Shown piece after piece: positions 1 through 10,562 of a stretch of 41,073 nt of DNA. The first letter of the stretch is position 1; each line of letters begins with the position of its first letter. The notes beneath the pieces are model-generated. The model ran no database searches. It worked only from the letters and a program-made list of their open reading frames with translations, and was not told where the DNA came from. The translations under genes and the position numbers were made by a program. Source of the DNA: Sphaeroforma sirkka (Eukaryota; Opisthokonta; Ichthyosporea; Ichthyophonida); the NCBI GenBank assembly GCA_001586965.3, contig LUCW03001762.1, positions 60,001 through 101,073 on the forward strand. Direction: 5' to 3'.

Positions 1-88
1 TATATATATATATATATATATATACATGTGTGTGTGTGTGTGTGTGTAACTAAAGATATGTATATATATACATATATATATATATATA
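1..88. repeat. (TA)n/(TG)n microsatellite at left edge
   Basis: Alternating TA dinucleotides are interrupted by a short (TG)n run at about 29-47. No coding content is seen. Confidence 0.9.
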
Positions 89-165
89 TGTAAACTTCGA
101 TGGAAAATTACTAGGTTTCAAACTATATTAAACTAAAATACAATTTAGTCAGTTAGGATTTAGCA
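89..165. mobile_element. Solo-LTR-like copy of the element A terminus
   Basis: This 77-bp block begins TGTAAACTTCG and ends GGATTTAGCA. It matches 11505-11580 at every base except one extra A in an A-run. It has the TG...CA ends typical of LTRs, and at 11505 the same block forms the 3' terminus of gypsy-type element A. No target-site duplication is visible: the left flank is a TA microsatellite and the right flank is GTGGT. A very short solo LTR is the favoured reading. A truncated 3' end of a related element is the alternative. Confidence 0.6.
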
Positions 166-684
166 GTGGTAGCTTGTGTAAGAATGATCGGGACTGCCTC
201 TTGTTAAGAGCCTAAATATCCTCGATCACACAGGGCGTACCTCTAGCTGTTCTTTATTGAATAATTTTCACTAGAAGTACTAAGTGTTCATGACCACTTG
301 CCTAATTTGTAAATAGACATAATAACGTAAGTCACGTTAATACAATAGCTGATATAAACAAAGTTCCATCTGAAGAAAAGTTAAAAAAAAAAAAAAAGAC
401 ATATTGGATTTTTTTTTGAGATTGGCGGGAGGACAAAAATCTATAAGTAGTAGTTCGGAGATTATAAAATTTAGTTTATAATATCCTACATCTACTAATG
501 TCTCAAATAGGTCCAAGTAGATGAGTCATACCAAATACTCAGGCTATTGGAGCCATCAAAGTGAATTTAGAACACTTTGAAAATATTGGAAAAAGAGCTT
601 GTACTAAATTATTTAAAATACAAATAAAAAACCAATATATTATCTCAATTGATCTTGATATTTTAGACTGACCGGAGGTCGTCT

Positions 685-687
<3 letters not shown>
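166..687. other. No gene recognised
   Basis: This is AT-rich unique sequence with a 15-base A-run at 383-397 and a T-run near 410. No open frame, splice-bounded exon or RNA gene could be supported on either strand. Confidence 0.5.
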
Positions 688-970
<283 letters not shown>

Positions 971-1423
971 ATGAGAGACTACAGTAGTAGACGTATTTCT
1001 ATATACATTAATAATGTTTTACGTCGTCAGCCCGAGAGTAATGTGGTACTTGTTTTCAAATTAATATGAGTATAGGTGGGTCAGCCCGAGAGAACGTAAG
1101 AGTAATTTGAGACTTCTTCTCAGATTATTATGTTTATAGAAAACGGGCCACCGGCTAGCCGAGAGCCGAGGTTCGAGACTGAGTGTAGTAACAGAGAATA
1201 TGATATATTTATTTCTAGAAATTATATCGGAGTGTTAAAGTGTGCTGCATAAGGTTTCTCATACTGATCATATGAGTTTTACCCTGGCCACCCAAGTGGT
1301 TGAACACTAGTACAAACACCATCAGTATATAACTGAGGGTGAGATCATAAATATATTCATTCGAATGCACCATATTTTAGATACATTTGTACTTTATTTA
1401 AAGTCTACTACATTGCACGCTAA
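971..1423. other. Unique spacer with a short degenerate duplication
   Basis: The motif GTCAGCCCGAGAG occurs at 1026 and again at 1080, and similarity continues for about 50 bases with an insertion in the second unit. No gene is recognised. Confidence 0.5.
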
Positions 1424-2926
<1,503 letters not shown>

Positions 2927-3095
2927 GGAACATTACAAAGACTTACTCGTTAATAAGGATTCTCTCGATTATTTTTAGAATTTGACTCTGAGTCTCTAAA
3001 AATCGACAAATTCGGAGAGGACACAACAACTCAGAGTCAGATTCTGAAAATAATTAAGAGAATCCTGATTCACGAACAAGTCTTTGTAATGTTTC
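2927..3095. repeat. Long inverted repeat (hairpin), 67-bp arms
   Basis: The left arm (2927-2993) and the reverse complement of the right arm (3029-3095) match at about 58 of 67 positions, separated by a 35-base loop. An extra direct copy of the arm's inner end (TCAGAATCTGACTCTGAG) lies at 2901-2918. The structure could be a fold-back/MITE relic or a transcribed hairpin precursor. The sequence does not decide between these. Confidence 0.8.
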
Positions 3096-3191
3096 TTTTG
3101 GTTATAAGTTATAAGTTATTGCACCAGGTGTGTTGTGGTTCACTGATTTCATGAAGACTGCATTGTATAATTGCCTAACAGTGTATTCTAG

Positions 3192-3288
3192 AACCTATTC
3201 CCTGATCGTTGTGTCTATGACAAGGTTTTACTAAGCTCTAAAACTTTTAAACCTTATCCCTGATCGGTGAGTCTTTGACAAGGGTTTA
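3192..3288. repeat. 58-bp spaced direct duplication
   Basis: A 39-base block containing CCCTGATCG and GACAAGG occurs at 3192-3230 and again at 3250-3288 with a few mismatches. The second copy ends in GGGTTTAGG, a telomere-like scrap. Confidence 0.7.
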
Positions 3289-3393
3289 GGATTTGAGTTG
3301 TGAGTGTGGGTTGATTGATACTTTCAGTAACTTTATTACCACCTGCCTATGTTTCCCAACTCAGCTCGCTGCAACCCTTATATATGCCTTGTC

Positions 3394-3509
3394 CTTTTAC
3401 TAGTACTTTATTGTGATACCAGATATCTTTTATTAGTATTTTATTGTAGTACCAAATATCTTTTATTAGTACTTTAGTGTGATATCTGGGTCCTTTTGTT
3501 AGTACTTTT
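3394..3509. repeat. 33-bp tandem repeat, about 3.5 copies
   Basis: Units start at 3394, 3427, 3460 and 3493, each opening CTTTTxxTAGTA. They lie upstream of the 84-bp repeats, probably in the same argJ intron. Confidence 0.75.
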
Positions 3510-3593
3510 CGGATTCGTAGTACTGCTGAGGTGCTGTAGCTGTTCGTCTGGATTATGTACCCTCTCAGATCATCAGCACTCTTCTGTGATGTG

Positions 3594-4013
3594 ATCATCT
3601 GCTCATCATATGCAGCTGTCGTAGAGCATGGATTGTTGTTTGATAGTCTCACACGCCTTTCTCACACCCATTTGTAGTTCATCTGCTCATCATATGCAGT
3701 TGTCTTAGTGAATGGGGTGTTGTTTGATAATCTCGCATACCTTTCTCACGCCCAATTGTAATTCATTTGCTCATCATATGCAGTTATCGCAGTGAATCGG
3801 CTGTTGTTTGATAGTCTCACACGTCTTTCTCACACCCATTTGTAGATCATCTGCTCATCATATGCAGCTGTCGTAGTGAATGGATTGTTGATTGATAGTC
3901 TCACACGCCTTTCGCACACCCATTTGTAGTTCATCTGCTCATCATATGCAGTTGTCGTTGTGAATGGGCTGTTGTTTGATAGTTTCACACGTCTTTTTCA
4001 CATCCATTTGTAG
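3594..4013 (+). repeat. 84-bp minisatellite, 5 units, in the argJ intron
   Basis: Five units of exactly 84 bases start at 3594, 3678, 3762, 3846 and 3930. Most contain CATCTGCTCATCATATGCAG and close with a variant of CACACCCATTTGTAG. The final unit's CATCCATTTGTAG (ending at 4013) is the splice acceptor of the next argJ exon, so the acceptor region has been tandemly copied. The unit length is a multiple of three. In the units translated in the frame beginning TTC ATC, 27 codons are open before a terminal TAG or TAA. Confidence 0.88.
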
Positions 4014-4973
4014 GCCACCATGTTGGGTATTGTTGCCACAGGTGGCAATATCACCGCTGCGCTGTTGAAAAAGGTGAGTGTTTGTAGTCCATGGGATATC
4101 ACAGATAAAGGACAATCATTTGCATATATGCCTTACTTCTGTTCATTCGCTTACATGTCTTACTGTGTGTCTGTAGAGTTGCACTCTATGATTATCCGCT
4201 GCACTCGACTACTTCCATGACTCCATTCTAATTCTGTTACCCATGTGTGATTCTTGCTGTAGCTTCTCATGGCTGTCTCTATTTCCTTTGACTGTGATTG
4301 TAAATCCTCTGCAGATTTGCACCTATGCCGCTGATCGGTCCTTCAATTATATATCGGTAGATGGCGACACATCGACCAATGACTCATTTGTGGTATGTGG
4401 ATGTACGCTGCACCAATTGTGAATCACCTGCACGCTGGAGACATAGAAACCCATGCACAATGCACTCGCACCTATACGCCGTCACCCTAAACGTTACAAG
4501 CTCATATTTTTCCGCAACAAGCCCTTATAGACCTGAGCTTTTAACCACACTTTGTTATACGTCAGATGAGCGTATGATTGTCATGCACTGTTCGACATAC
4601 TCATCATACGGTGCATGCGTTCTGTCACACCTATGTCGTACCAGTCGGTAATTACGGGAATATTAGAGGAATTGCGCCAGTTTGAGTATACTCGTGGTAC
4701 GATACTGTTCTATTGAATATAGCTGCCAATCATTGTGAAATATTGACATGCTGAAGCTATCAATGTAGTAACACGTAGCTTTGAGTACTATGGCAGATAT
4801 TTGATGACGCACCACACTATACTGATAGTTCCATGGACGTTCTTGCTGCACTTTTATTAAACGTATGACAGATTCTTGCAAACGGAGCTGCCTGTGAACA
4901 GCAAATCGTAGCAGAATATGACCAGGCCTATCTGGACATTCGAGCAGGAGTAACTGGCATTGCAAAGAAACTT
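4014..4973 (+). CDS. argJ: Glutamate/ornithine N-acetyltransferase (ArgJ) fragment, three exons
   Basis: ArgJ moves the acetyl group between ornithine and glutamate in the cyclic arginine pathway and is mitochondrial in fungi. Three exons are seen: 4014-4073, 4315-4392 and 4872-4973 (20, 26 and 34 codons). All junctions are phase 0, with donors GTGAGT, GTATGT and GTGAGT and acceptors TTTGTAG, TCTGCAG and ATGACAG. Exon one opens with Ala-Thr-Met-Leu-Gly, the family's autoprocessing site, whose Thr becomes the catalytic nucleophile. Exon two contains SFNYISVDGDTSTNDS, the ArgJ signature. Exon three begins ILANGAACEQQ, the expected continuation. The ATG at 4020 sits in a GCCACCATG context, but it is the internal Met of ATMLG and not a start. 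The N-terminal half and the C-terminal third were not found in the flanking few kilobases. This is either a truncated subtelomeric copy or a gene with distant exons. Identity is firm; functionality is doubtful. Confidence 0.85.
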
Positions 4974-5362
4974 GTGAGTGCACAAACACACAAGGCAGCG
5001 TAACTACGAAGGTATCGGTGTTCTGTATGTGTGCGTGTGTTCTATAAGAACGTTGATGTAGAATACGAGCTACATGTGTTCACACATGGTTAAAGTATCG
5101 CAAATGTGTATACCCCTGCAAAAGATAGTATGAGTGCGTATGCGTACAAGTATATGTTGGGATAAAACGTTCCGCAATACAGCATGCATTACTTTTCGTA
5201 TGAGCTAACATATTGAACCGTATTCGGATGAGTACGTGGGTCGTGTTATTATACATAGTCATTCCAAACGTATTGATGTAATGACTGACTTTTGCAAAGA
5301 CTTTTGTAAATAAGGCCTGACTGTATTGTGACTATTCTGTTCACTTGCTACGGCCTTTATAT
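4974..5362. other. Downstream argJ intron or intergenic DNA
   Basis: This begins with the GTGAGT donor of the last recognised argJ exon. No further ArgJ motif (for example the conserved DGEGATK block) was found, and no other gene is supported. Confidence 0.45.
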
Positions 5363-5628
5363 CAAACATACTGACAGTCGTGGTATGTTTGTTTTGTAAG
5401 TGTTTTTATCAAACATACTTGTGGTCAGAATACTATAGTACGTAGTTGATTTGATTATTTTAGGTTTATTATATGTTTTACAGTTTATCAGAATAATCTG
5501 ATAAACCGGGTTTTAGGGTTTTGCTGTTATACAGCACATGACTGATGACTCATTTTGAGAGTCATTGATTTTAGGATTATTGTTTATTATTATTGATAAA
5601 TAAACAAAGTCCCCCTCCCTGAGGAGGG
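5363..5628. repeat. Cluster of small perfect hairpins
   Basis: Perfect inverted repeats follow one another. They are CAAACATAC/GTATGTTTG (5363-5371, 5383-5391), GTTTATCAG/CTGATAAAC (5483-5491, 5498-5506), GCTGT/ACAGC (5523-5535), ATGACTC/GAGTCAT (5545-5551, 5559-5565), TGTTTAT/ATAAACA (5581-5587, 5600-5606) and CCCTCC/GGAGGG with a CTGA loop (5613-5628). GGTTTTAGGG (5510-5519) lies between two of them. Function is unknown; this could be structured 5' RNA of the broken frame that follows or recombination debris. Confidence 0.6.
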
Positions 5629-5827
5629 AAACCGTTGAGATATAGTTACTCGACGTGTACTTACTATATTTTTGACTATACTTTGGAAAGTTGTTAGTTT
5701 ATTAATAGTTGTGAAATAAGCTATTTTATCTAAGCTACCTTATAGTATTGAATTGAAATTTATTAATTTTTCTATAGGGAAACCACAAGCAAAGAGAAAG
5801 GACTTTAAATTTAACAGCAGACGCAAG
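5629..5827. other. AT-rich spacer with a possible splice acceptor
   Basis: A pyrimidine-biased TTTTTCTATAG followed by GGAAACC lies near 5770-5786. It could be an acceptor for the coding-like frame beginning at 5828. Nothing else is seen. Confidence 0.3.
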
Positions 5828-7172
5828 ATGGAGCAGCAAAACGACGAGAATTTCTAGAATCTACCGACGGAGGAGGTCGATAGTGGCTATACTAGCAGTG
5901 ACGCTAGTGCCCCGATGCCATCCTTGCTGTCAAATAGTGACAGCGAACCGGAAGAAACACAGAGTCCGGGCGAACAGCAGAGCAACGGCACCAGTCAAGA
6001 GGATTTGAAGGAATCGATCGACGCTTTAGGCTATGTAGAACTAGTATGGCTAGGCAGTTAGAAAGGTTCAGGCTTTCTCAGCAAGTAGCTATTATTCCTA
6101 GAACGCAACGAACATCATCAAACAAAGACACTACAACTGGGCACGAGGAACCATCGAAAGAATCGTAGGGGCTGAAATCAGCAGAACAGGAGCAAAATCA
6201 GAAGGTCCGGAGGGACTAAGACGGCAAAGACAAGGGCTCAGACTACGAACACGATAAGTAACAACAATAACTAAGAGTAGTTCTAGTAGGGGTTGAAACT
6301 ATAAGGATAGAGGTACAAGTAGTAGGGCAGTATTTAAACCAGAACCCTACTATAGACACGTACAGATTAGAAGAACAAGCTTGTTTAATTAAGACAATTG
6401 TTGGAGGTGAAATTTCGTTAGAAACAGGAAAATAGAGTTAGGTAAGGTAGAATTTAGAATGTTAAACAGAGAAACATCCAAGGAATAGTAAAAGATAGTA
6501 GTGCCTACGGTACATAGGGCTAAAAATAATAACATTACAAACACTATAGACCTACGCCAGGTCTAGACAAAAGCAAGCTATAGCAATTTTATTTACACCT
6601 TTGTAGAAAGCATAGGGGTAGGAATAAGGTTTAACATACCACCTGCATATGGAGACTTAGAACGAGTAGATTTACAGTAAGCGAGTGGTTTCAGACGAGC
6701 TAACATTCTATTTCAGTCGTTGCAAGATTCAAAAGCTCAACACACTCACAGAGGAGTTGGTCTACCGAGATAAGGGCCATAATTGGTGACGAGAACCAAG
6801 AACAATACTAAGAAACATCTGTCTTAGGGGACTTCGGGCGACGTGACGTACGAGAGCATTATTAAGTAGAGTTTAGTTGCATAGAGAGGGATCGACAGAG
6901 CCAGGAAGGCCTATATGGAGCCATCATGGGTTGTTTACCAAAATGGCACATGTTGGGGTACGAAAGAATAAATCAGCGATATACAGGGAGCAACACAGGA
7001 GCTGAAGAGCCTTCTCAGGAGCAAAAGGAGTTCACTGAAGGGAGATGTGACTCCACCATAAGGGTGGAATAGCACACAAGGGGGTAGAGTGAACCCCGAC
7101 GGGTGCTATATCATAAGTACATATAACATATGCATTGGCTAAAGACATGAGCAGGAATCATGGGTGAGTTGA
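5828..7172 (+). pseudogene. Broken coding-like region with TAA/TAG-only in-frame stops
   Basis: From the ATG at 5828 a Ser/Asp/Glu-rich frame (TEEVDSGYTSSDASAP and onward) continues past a TAG at codon 10 (5855) to 6058. A frame starting at 6046 continues to about 6431. A third frame runs from 6432 through stretches such as GVGIRFNIPPAYGDLERVDL to a TGA at 7170. In the last two frames there are at least 16 TAA or TAG codons but no TGA before the final one, and the two frame changes are small shifts. No domain is recognised. It may be gag or another retroelement ORF decayed by CAA/CAG to TAA/TAG changes. The stop density of the last frame is close to random expectation, so it may also be non-coding. 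The 411-codon ORF downstream uses normal Gln codons, which argues against a recoded genome. Confidence 0.35.
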
Positions 7173-7345
7173 TACTACAGCAAGGGACGTAGTACTGGGC
7201 ACGAAATAAATTGTGTAAGTAAGAATGTCGAGATTTGTTGAGATGGGCGTCGAACCTCTAACACGGAGAAGTATTTATACCCGAGCTATTTTGAGGATGA
7301 CTACATACATTTCCAAACCTCCATTACATTACATTACATACTGTT
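7173..7345. other. Short spacer before the 411-codon ORF
   Basis: It contains GTATTTATACC at about 7271, a weak TATA-like match, and three ATTAC units at about 7322-7338 just before the start codon. No gene is seen. Confidence 0.3.
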
Positions 7346-8581
7346 ATGTCCAACACTTGTCAAAGCCGCCGACAGCAGCGCCTAACCCCTGAACGTCGAG
7401 AAGAGAATGATACAGACCGGAGAGGGGCCAAGCGCCACCAACCTCCACCGAATAATTCCCGCCATCGGTCTGAGACAGGGCGGAGGGATACTCAGGATGA
7501 CGAGGTCCATAACCAGGAAGCAAACTCCGATCGACAAATACATACGGCAACTAGGTGCGAACCTAGCCTTGTAACGGAAGACGTAGCACACAACGACAAG
7601 GACAAGGGAGGTTCCGACCTGCGCGCTGACAGGGAACAGTTCATTACTGGTAAACATATAGCCAGTAACGGACTGCCTCCCCGTTCGTCTTCGGGTATCT
7701 CAGGTGCCTCTTCCTCTGTTAATGGGCAGCCACGCCTCCCACCTAACAAGCGGAGGTGTTATCGCCGTTGCCCCAGCAACAAGGGTACGGCGCGGGAGCG
7801 GATGTCAACACAAAAGCTCACCGAGCTTATGGCTCAACAACAATCGCTGCTGGAGAAGTATAAACAAAGATTGCAACGTACGGCTTCGGAGCACCCTACG
7901 ATCTTGTTGTCTTCGCACGCCCCGTCTAGTAGTTCACACAGACAAGGGCAGACGACACGAGGTAGGGAGAACAGCCCCACGTTCCGAATCCCAGGTCGTT
8001 CACAACCACATCATGGCCTTGGATACGAGTCACCGGAGTCGGAAGGGCAACCTACTCAGGAGGAAGTGACACTGTCGTCCCTGGAGACAGCGCCATCATT
8101 CCAAGAGTTTGCACGTGAGCAAGTGTTGGCCAAACGGAACCCACACGGGCAGGGGGCACTCAAGACTAGACAGGGCCAGATGAGTTCGACATATCGTCAA
8201 CACCAACAACGTCAGTCGTTCGAGAAGGAATCCGCTAGTGAGTACGTACAGACTCCTCGACGTACGGACACAACGTCATGCATACCAACCGCGAGTGGAC
8301 AAGAACAGTCTTCGAAGCTAGCAGAGACAACGATGCCCACACCTCCCCCTACACCGGAGAGTATTGAGAAGAACCACCAGGTGTTACACGCACGTATACT
8401 ACACTTGAGCGACGAATTATGTCAAGCTATAGAGGATAACAATACGGCTCGGGCTGAAGCCCTTAGGGGTGCGATTGAGAGACTCTCGAGCCACGCTACA
8501 GGCCCGACCAATGGAGAAACGTTCAGTACCATCACCACGTACATGGCCGGGCTGGCCTTCGAACAAATATCACCTCCATAA
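7346..8581 (+). CDS. Orphan hydrophilic protein, 411 aa, function unknown
   Basis: This is the longest intact frame outside the retroelements. It starts at the ATG at 7346 and ends at TAA. The product is rich in Gln, Arg, Ser, Thr and Pro and largely lacks hydrophobic stretches, so most of it is probably disordered. Two segments look helical or coiled-coil: around residues 155-180 (LTELMAQQQSLLEKYKQRL) and near the C-terminus (ILHLSDELCQAIEDNNTARA). There is no signal peptide, membrane segment or catalytic motif that I can identify. GC content is clearly higher than in the flanks. The same frame stays open after the TAA to about 8858, but the distal part lies antisense to a 52-codon minus-strand frame. 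It faces the 3' end of gypsy element B. It could be a retroelement gag/ORF1-like protein or a host gene exon. Confidence 0.5.
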   Translation: MSNTCQSRRQQRLTPERREENDTDRRGAKRHQPPPNNSRHRSETGRRDTQDDEVHNQEANSDRQIHTATRCEPSLVTEDVAHNDKDKGGSDLRADREQFITGKHIASNGLPPRSSSGISGASSSVNGQPRLPPNKRRCYRRCPSNKGTARERMSTQKLTELMAQQQSLLEKYKQRLQRTASEHPTILLSSHAPSSSSHRQGQTTRGRENSPTFRIPGRSQPHHGLGYESPESEGQPTQEEVTLSSLETAPSFQEFAREQVLAKRNPHGQGALKTRQGQMSSTYRQHQQRQSFEKESASEYVQTPRRTDTTSCIPTASGQEQSSKLAETTMPTPPPTPESIEKNHQVLHARILHLSDELCQAIEDNNTARAEALRGAIERLSSHATGPTNGETFSTITTYMAGLAFEQISPP

Positions 8582-8688
8582 TATCATGGAACGGGATACG
8601 AGAGGGGCTCTACTGGAGGCTTTAAGAATGAGCAGATCGCAGGGTTAGACGAGAGTTGGAGTCTCACATGGTTTCACAAGGTGATATC

Positions 8689-8847
8689 TCACTTTAAAGC
8701 GGAAAAATCCACATTGGATACCTCACTCCCTTCCAGACGACAGCGCGCGTTGTCGGCAATTTTCGCATTGGCTTCCAAATCCTGTGCCAGCCGTTGGCGT
8801 ACATCGACGGGTTCCGGTTTCTTCGTGCCTTTAGGGAGTACGTACAT
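8689..8847 (-). CDS. Small 52-codon frame at the 3' end of element B
   Basis: An open frame runs from the ATG at 8847 to TGA at 8689-8691. The product is a charged, helix-prone 52-residue peptide beginning MYVLPKGTKKPEPVDVRQ. It follows the integrase C-terminal region in the same orientation, so it is probably the tail of the B polyprotein after a frameshift. It has no recognised domain. It is on the opposite strand to the 411-codon ORF and does not overlap it. Confidence 0.4.
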   Translation of the reverse strand: MYVLPKGTKKPEPVDVRQRLAQDLEANAKIADNARCRLEGSEVSNVDFSALK

Positions 8848-8937
8848 TCCATGGGAATGAATGATGTCTGCGGATTAACATCAGAACGTTTGTTTGTAAC
8901 ATAGGACGTTTGTTTGTAGGTAAGATAGCCTCTGCGT

Positions 8938-9348
8938 CTACCTTGTTCCTGTGTAGAACTTTGCCAAACTTCGCATTGTATTAAAAGCCTTCAATACGTC
9001 TGGGCCATCGAATGCCGATGGGGGTAGATCGTATTGTGTGCCATCTGCAAACTCCGTTGTATGGTAAGTCATGTCCTCATGTTTGTACTTCCCAAGAATT
9101 TTCTTGAACACATAAGACATAAGAGATGTAGTAACTCTACGTGTGCGACGAAGGATGATTTCTGTCGTCGGAATTCGATGTGACCCGATATTAAGAGCAC
9201 TTGAACCGTCTACTTTGTTTACTTCGTATGTTCTGCTCTTCTTATCGGCCACTGAAACCTTGAATGGTCCAGTGTATTTAGCCGTATGCATAGTCGTGTC
9301 AGAGTTGCGAGCCGTGATGTTGACTATATCGCCCACCTCAAACTCGAC
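8938..9348 (-). pseudogene. Element B integrase C-terminal (GPY/F-type) domain
   Basis: The frame reads VEFEVGDIVNITARNSDT, then KYTGPFKVSVADKKSRTYEVNKVDG and SHRIPT. This parallels element A's FKVGDYANIINRN, TIGPFVISYHDEK and THRIPT. The GPF triplet marks the chromoviral/Ty3-type integrase C-terminal module. About 70 further residues follow without an equivalent in A. No true ATG is needed, since the segment is internal to a polyprotein. A 15-base telomere-like insertion at 9349-9363 separates it from the upstream part. Confidence 0.65.
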
Positions 9349-9363
9349 TCTAAAACCCTAAAA
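9349..9363 (-). repeat. 15-bp telomere-like insertion in element B integrase
   Basis: On the minus strand TTTTAGGGTTTTAGA sits between codons that are adjacent in element A (RWNN..NIVQFKVGD aligned to RWKDSKD..VEFEVGD). It adds five codons including an in-frame TAG. No target-site duplication is seen. Confidence 0.6.
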
Positions 9364-9527
9364 CATATCCTTCGAATCCTTCCATCGCTGCTGTCTCTTC
9401 TTGAGTGCGATGTCCTTATCTCTCTCAAGCAAGAAAAGACGACATCTCTGGTACGACGCATCTTCTCTAAACATGGTAAAACATGGTGTTCCTGAGAATC
9501 CTTGTTGAAAGGTACTTGTAATTCACT

Positions 9528-9956
9528 TTAACGGCCCCTGAAATAGTGAGCCGGTGTTGTACCTGTGACTAAATCCGGTGTCTTGTTCATTTGTGTCTGT
9601 ACCCAGTTAGTTGAGTATGGCCACATGCCAGCATTGTCTAGCAAGGCTCCACGCTTGAACTCCTTCACCTTTCTTTCTGTGTCGTACGTCTGAGGCTTAA
9701 AAGATACGCTCATCTTGTGACATGATCCCGCAACGAGTAAGAGTGTCGTCAGGATATCTCCTGTAAACTCACTAACGTTGTAGGTACATACAATAGCTGG
9801 CCAGCCAAAATCTGCGAAACACTTATATATGCACTCAGCCACAGTGGGTGTTGATTTGTCTTCTAGAGGATATAGAACGTTACATCGTGAAGCAACTTCA
9901 AACACGTGACAGACATACTTATCTTTCGTGTGTTCGGACGTGGGTAGCTCAACCAA
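9528..9956 (-). pseudogene. Element B integrase catalytic core, degenerate
   Basis: The fragment aligns with the element A core: YVCHVFEVASRCNVLYPLEDK, then ECIYKCFADFGWPAIVC, SVSFKPQTYDTERKVKEFK, and MWPYSTNWVQTQMNKT. The second catalytic Asp of A (SDYGSEF) is replaced here (TYNVSEF). The first catalytic Asp region lies upstream beyond a frameshift at about 9960. It is non-functional as read. Confidence 0.75.
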
Positions 9957-10540
9957 ATCAATGATAACCCTGCGTCACAACTCGTCTTCTGATACAATCT
10001 TTAATGGGGCATATCCATAGCGCTTGATCCGGCTATCTTCGCAGTCGTTGCATTTGTGATGCACCTGAGATATATATTGCCTAAGCTTTGGGTGTATAAT
10101 TGCTCTTGCAATCTTTCTCAGTCATAACCTTATCCACGTGTTTAAGCGCATAATTTTGCCTTAACCACTTCAGAATGTCGTCCTCCGATGAACTCGCTGA
10201 GTCAATGTCTGGAGGTTAGGATTCCGCTACTACATCACTGGGACTTGAAGATTCGTCTGGTCTCATCTCGCCTGAAAGATCGGCCGTGTGAATTCTACTA
10301 ATGTACTCCTTGTCCATGGGTTGAGTAGCATGGTGGTATACATCTGGAAAATCGTCCCTGTCAGAACGTATCTCCTTGTAGAATGCTTTCGCTAGTGACT
10401 TGTTCCTCTTTGTTACTGTAGGATTAGATTGTACCTCGGTAACGCATACTGCAGTTTCGTGTGTCGTCTCAGCCTCTCGTTGAAACTTAGGTGTCAAGAA
10501 TGGAATCTTGGATTCTTCAACCTTACGCTTGAAGGTCTCG

Positions 10541-10562
10541 CTAAAACCCTAAACTCTAAACC
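10541..10562 (-). repeat. Telomere-like insertion flanked by a 13-bp target duplication
   Basis: A 22-base CTAAAACCCTAAACTC...-type block lies between identical copies of CTTGAAGGTCTCG at 10528-10540 and 10563-10575. Alignment to element A shows that the block plus one duplicate (35 bases) is extra sequence and shifts the polyprotein frame. Confidence 0.8.

Noticed and set aside
4020-4220. 66-codon gene starting at the strong-Kozak ATG at 4020
   Set aside because: This ATG is the internal Met of the ArgJ ATMLG motif. The frame runs through a GTGAGT donor into intron sequence.
5828-7172. A reassigned nuclear genetic code for the whole organism
   Set aside because: The 411-codon ORF, argJ exons, element A and LINE frames use CAA/CAG for Gln and contain no in-frame TAA/TAG beyond obvious breaks, and some end at TAA.
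7382-8069. Other frames overlapping the 411-codon ORF
   Set aside because: They are short, on the opposite strand or in alternate frames, and less protein-like. They are explained as shadows.
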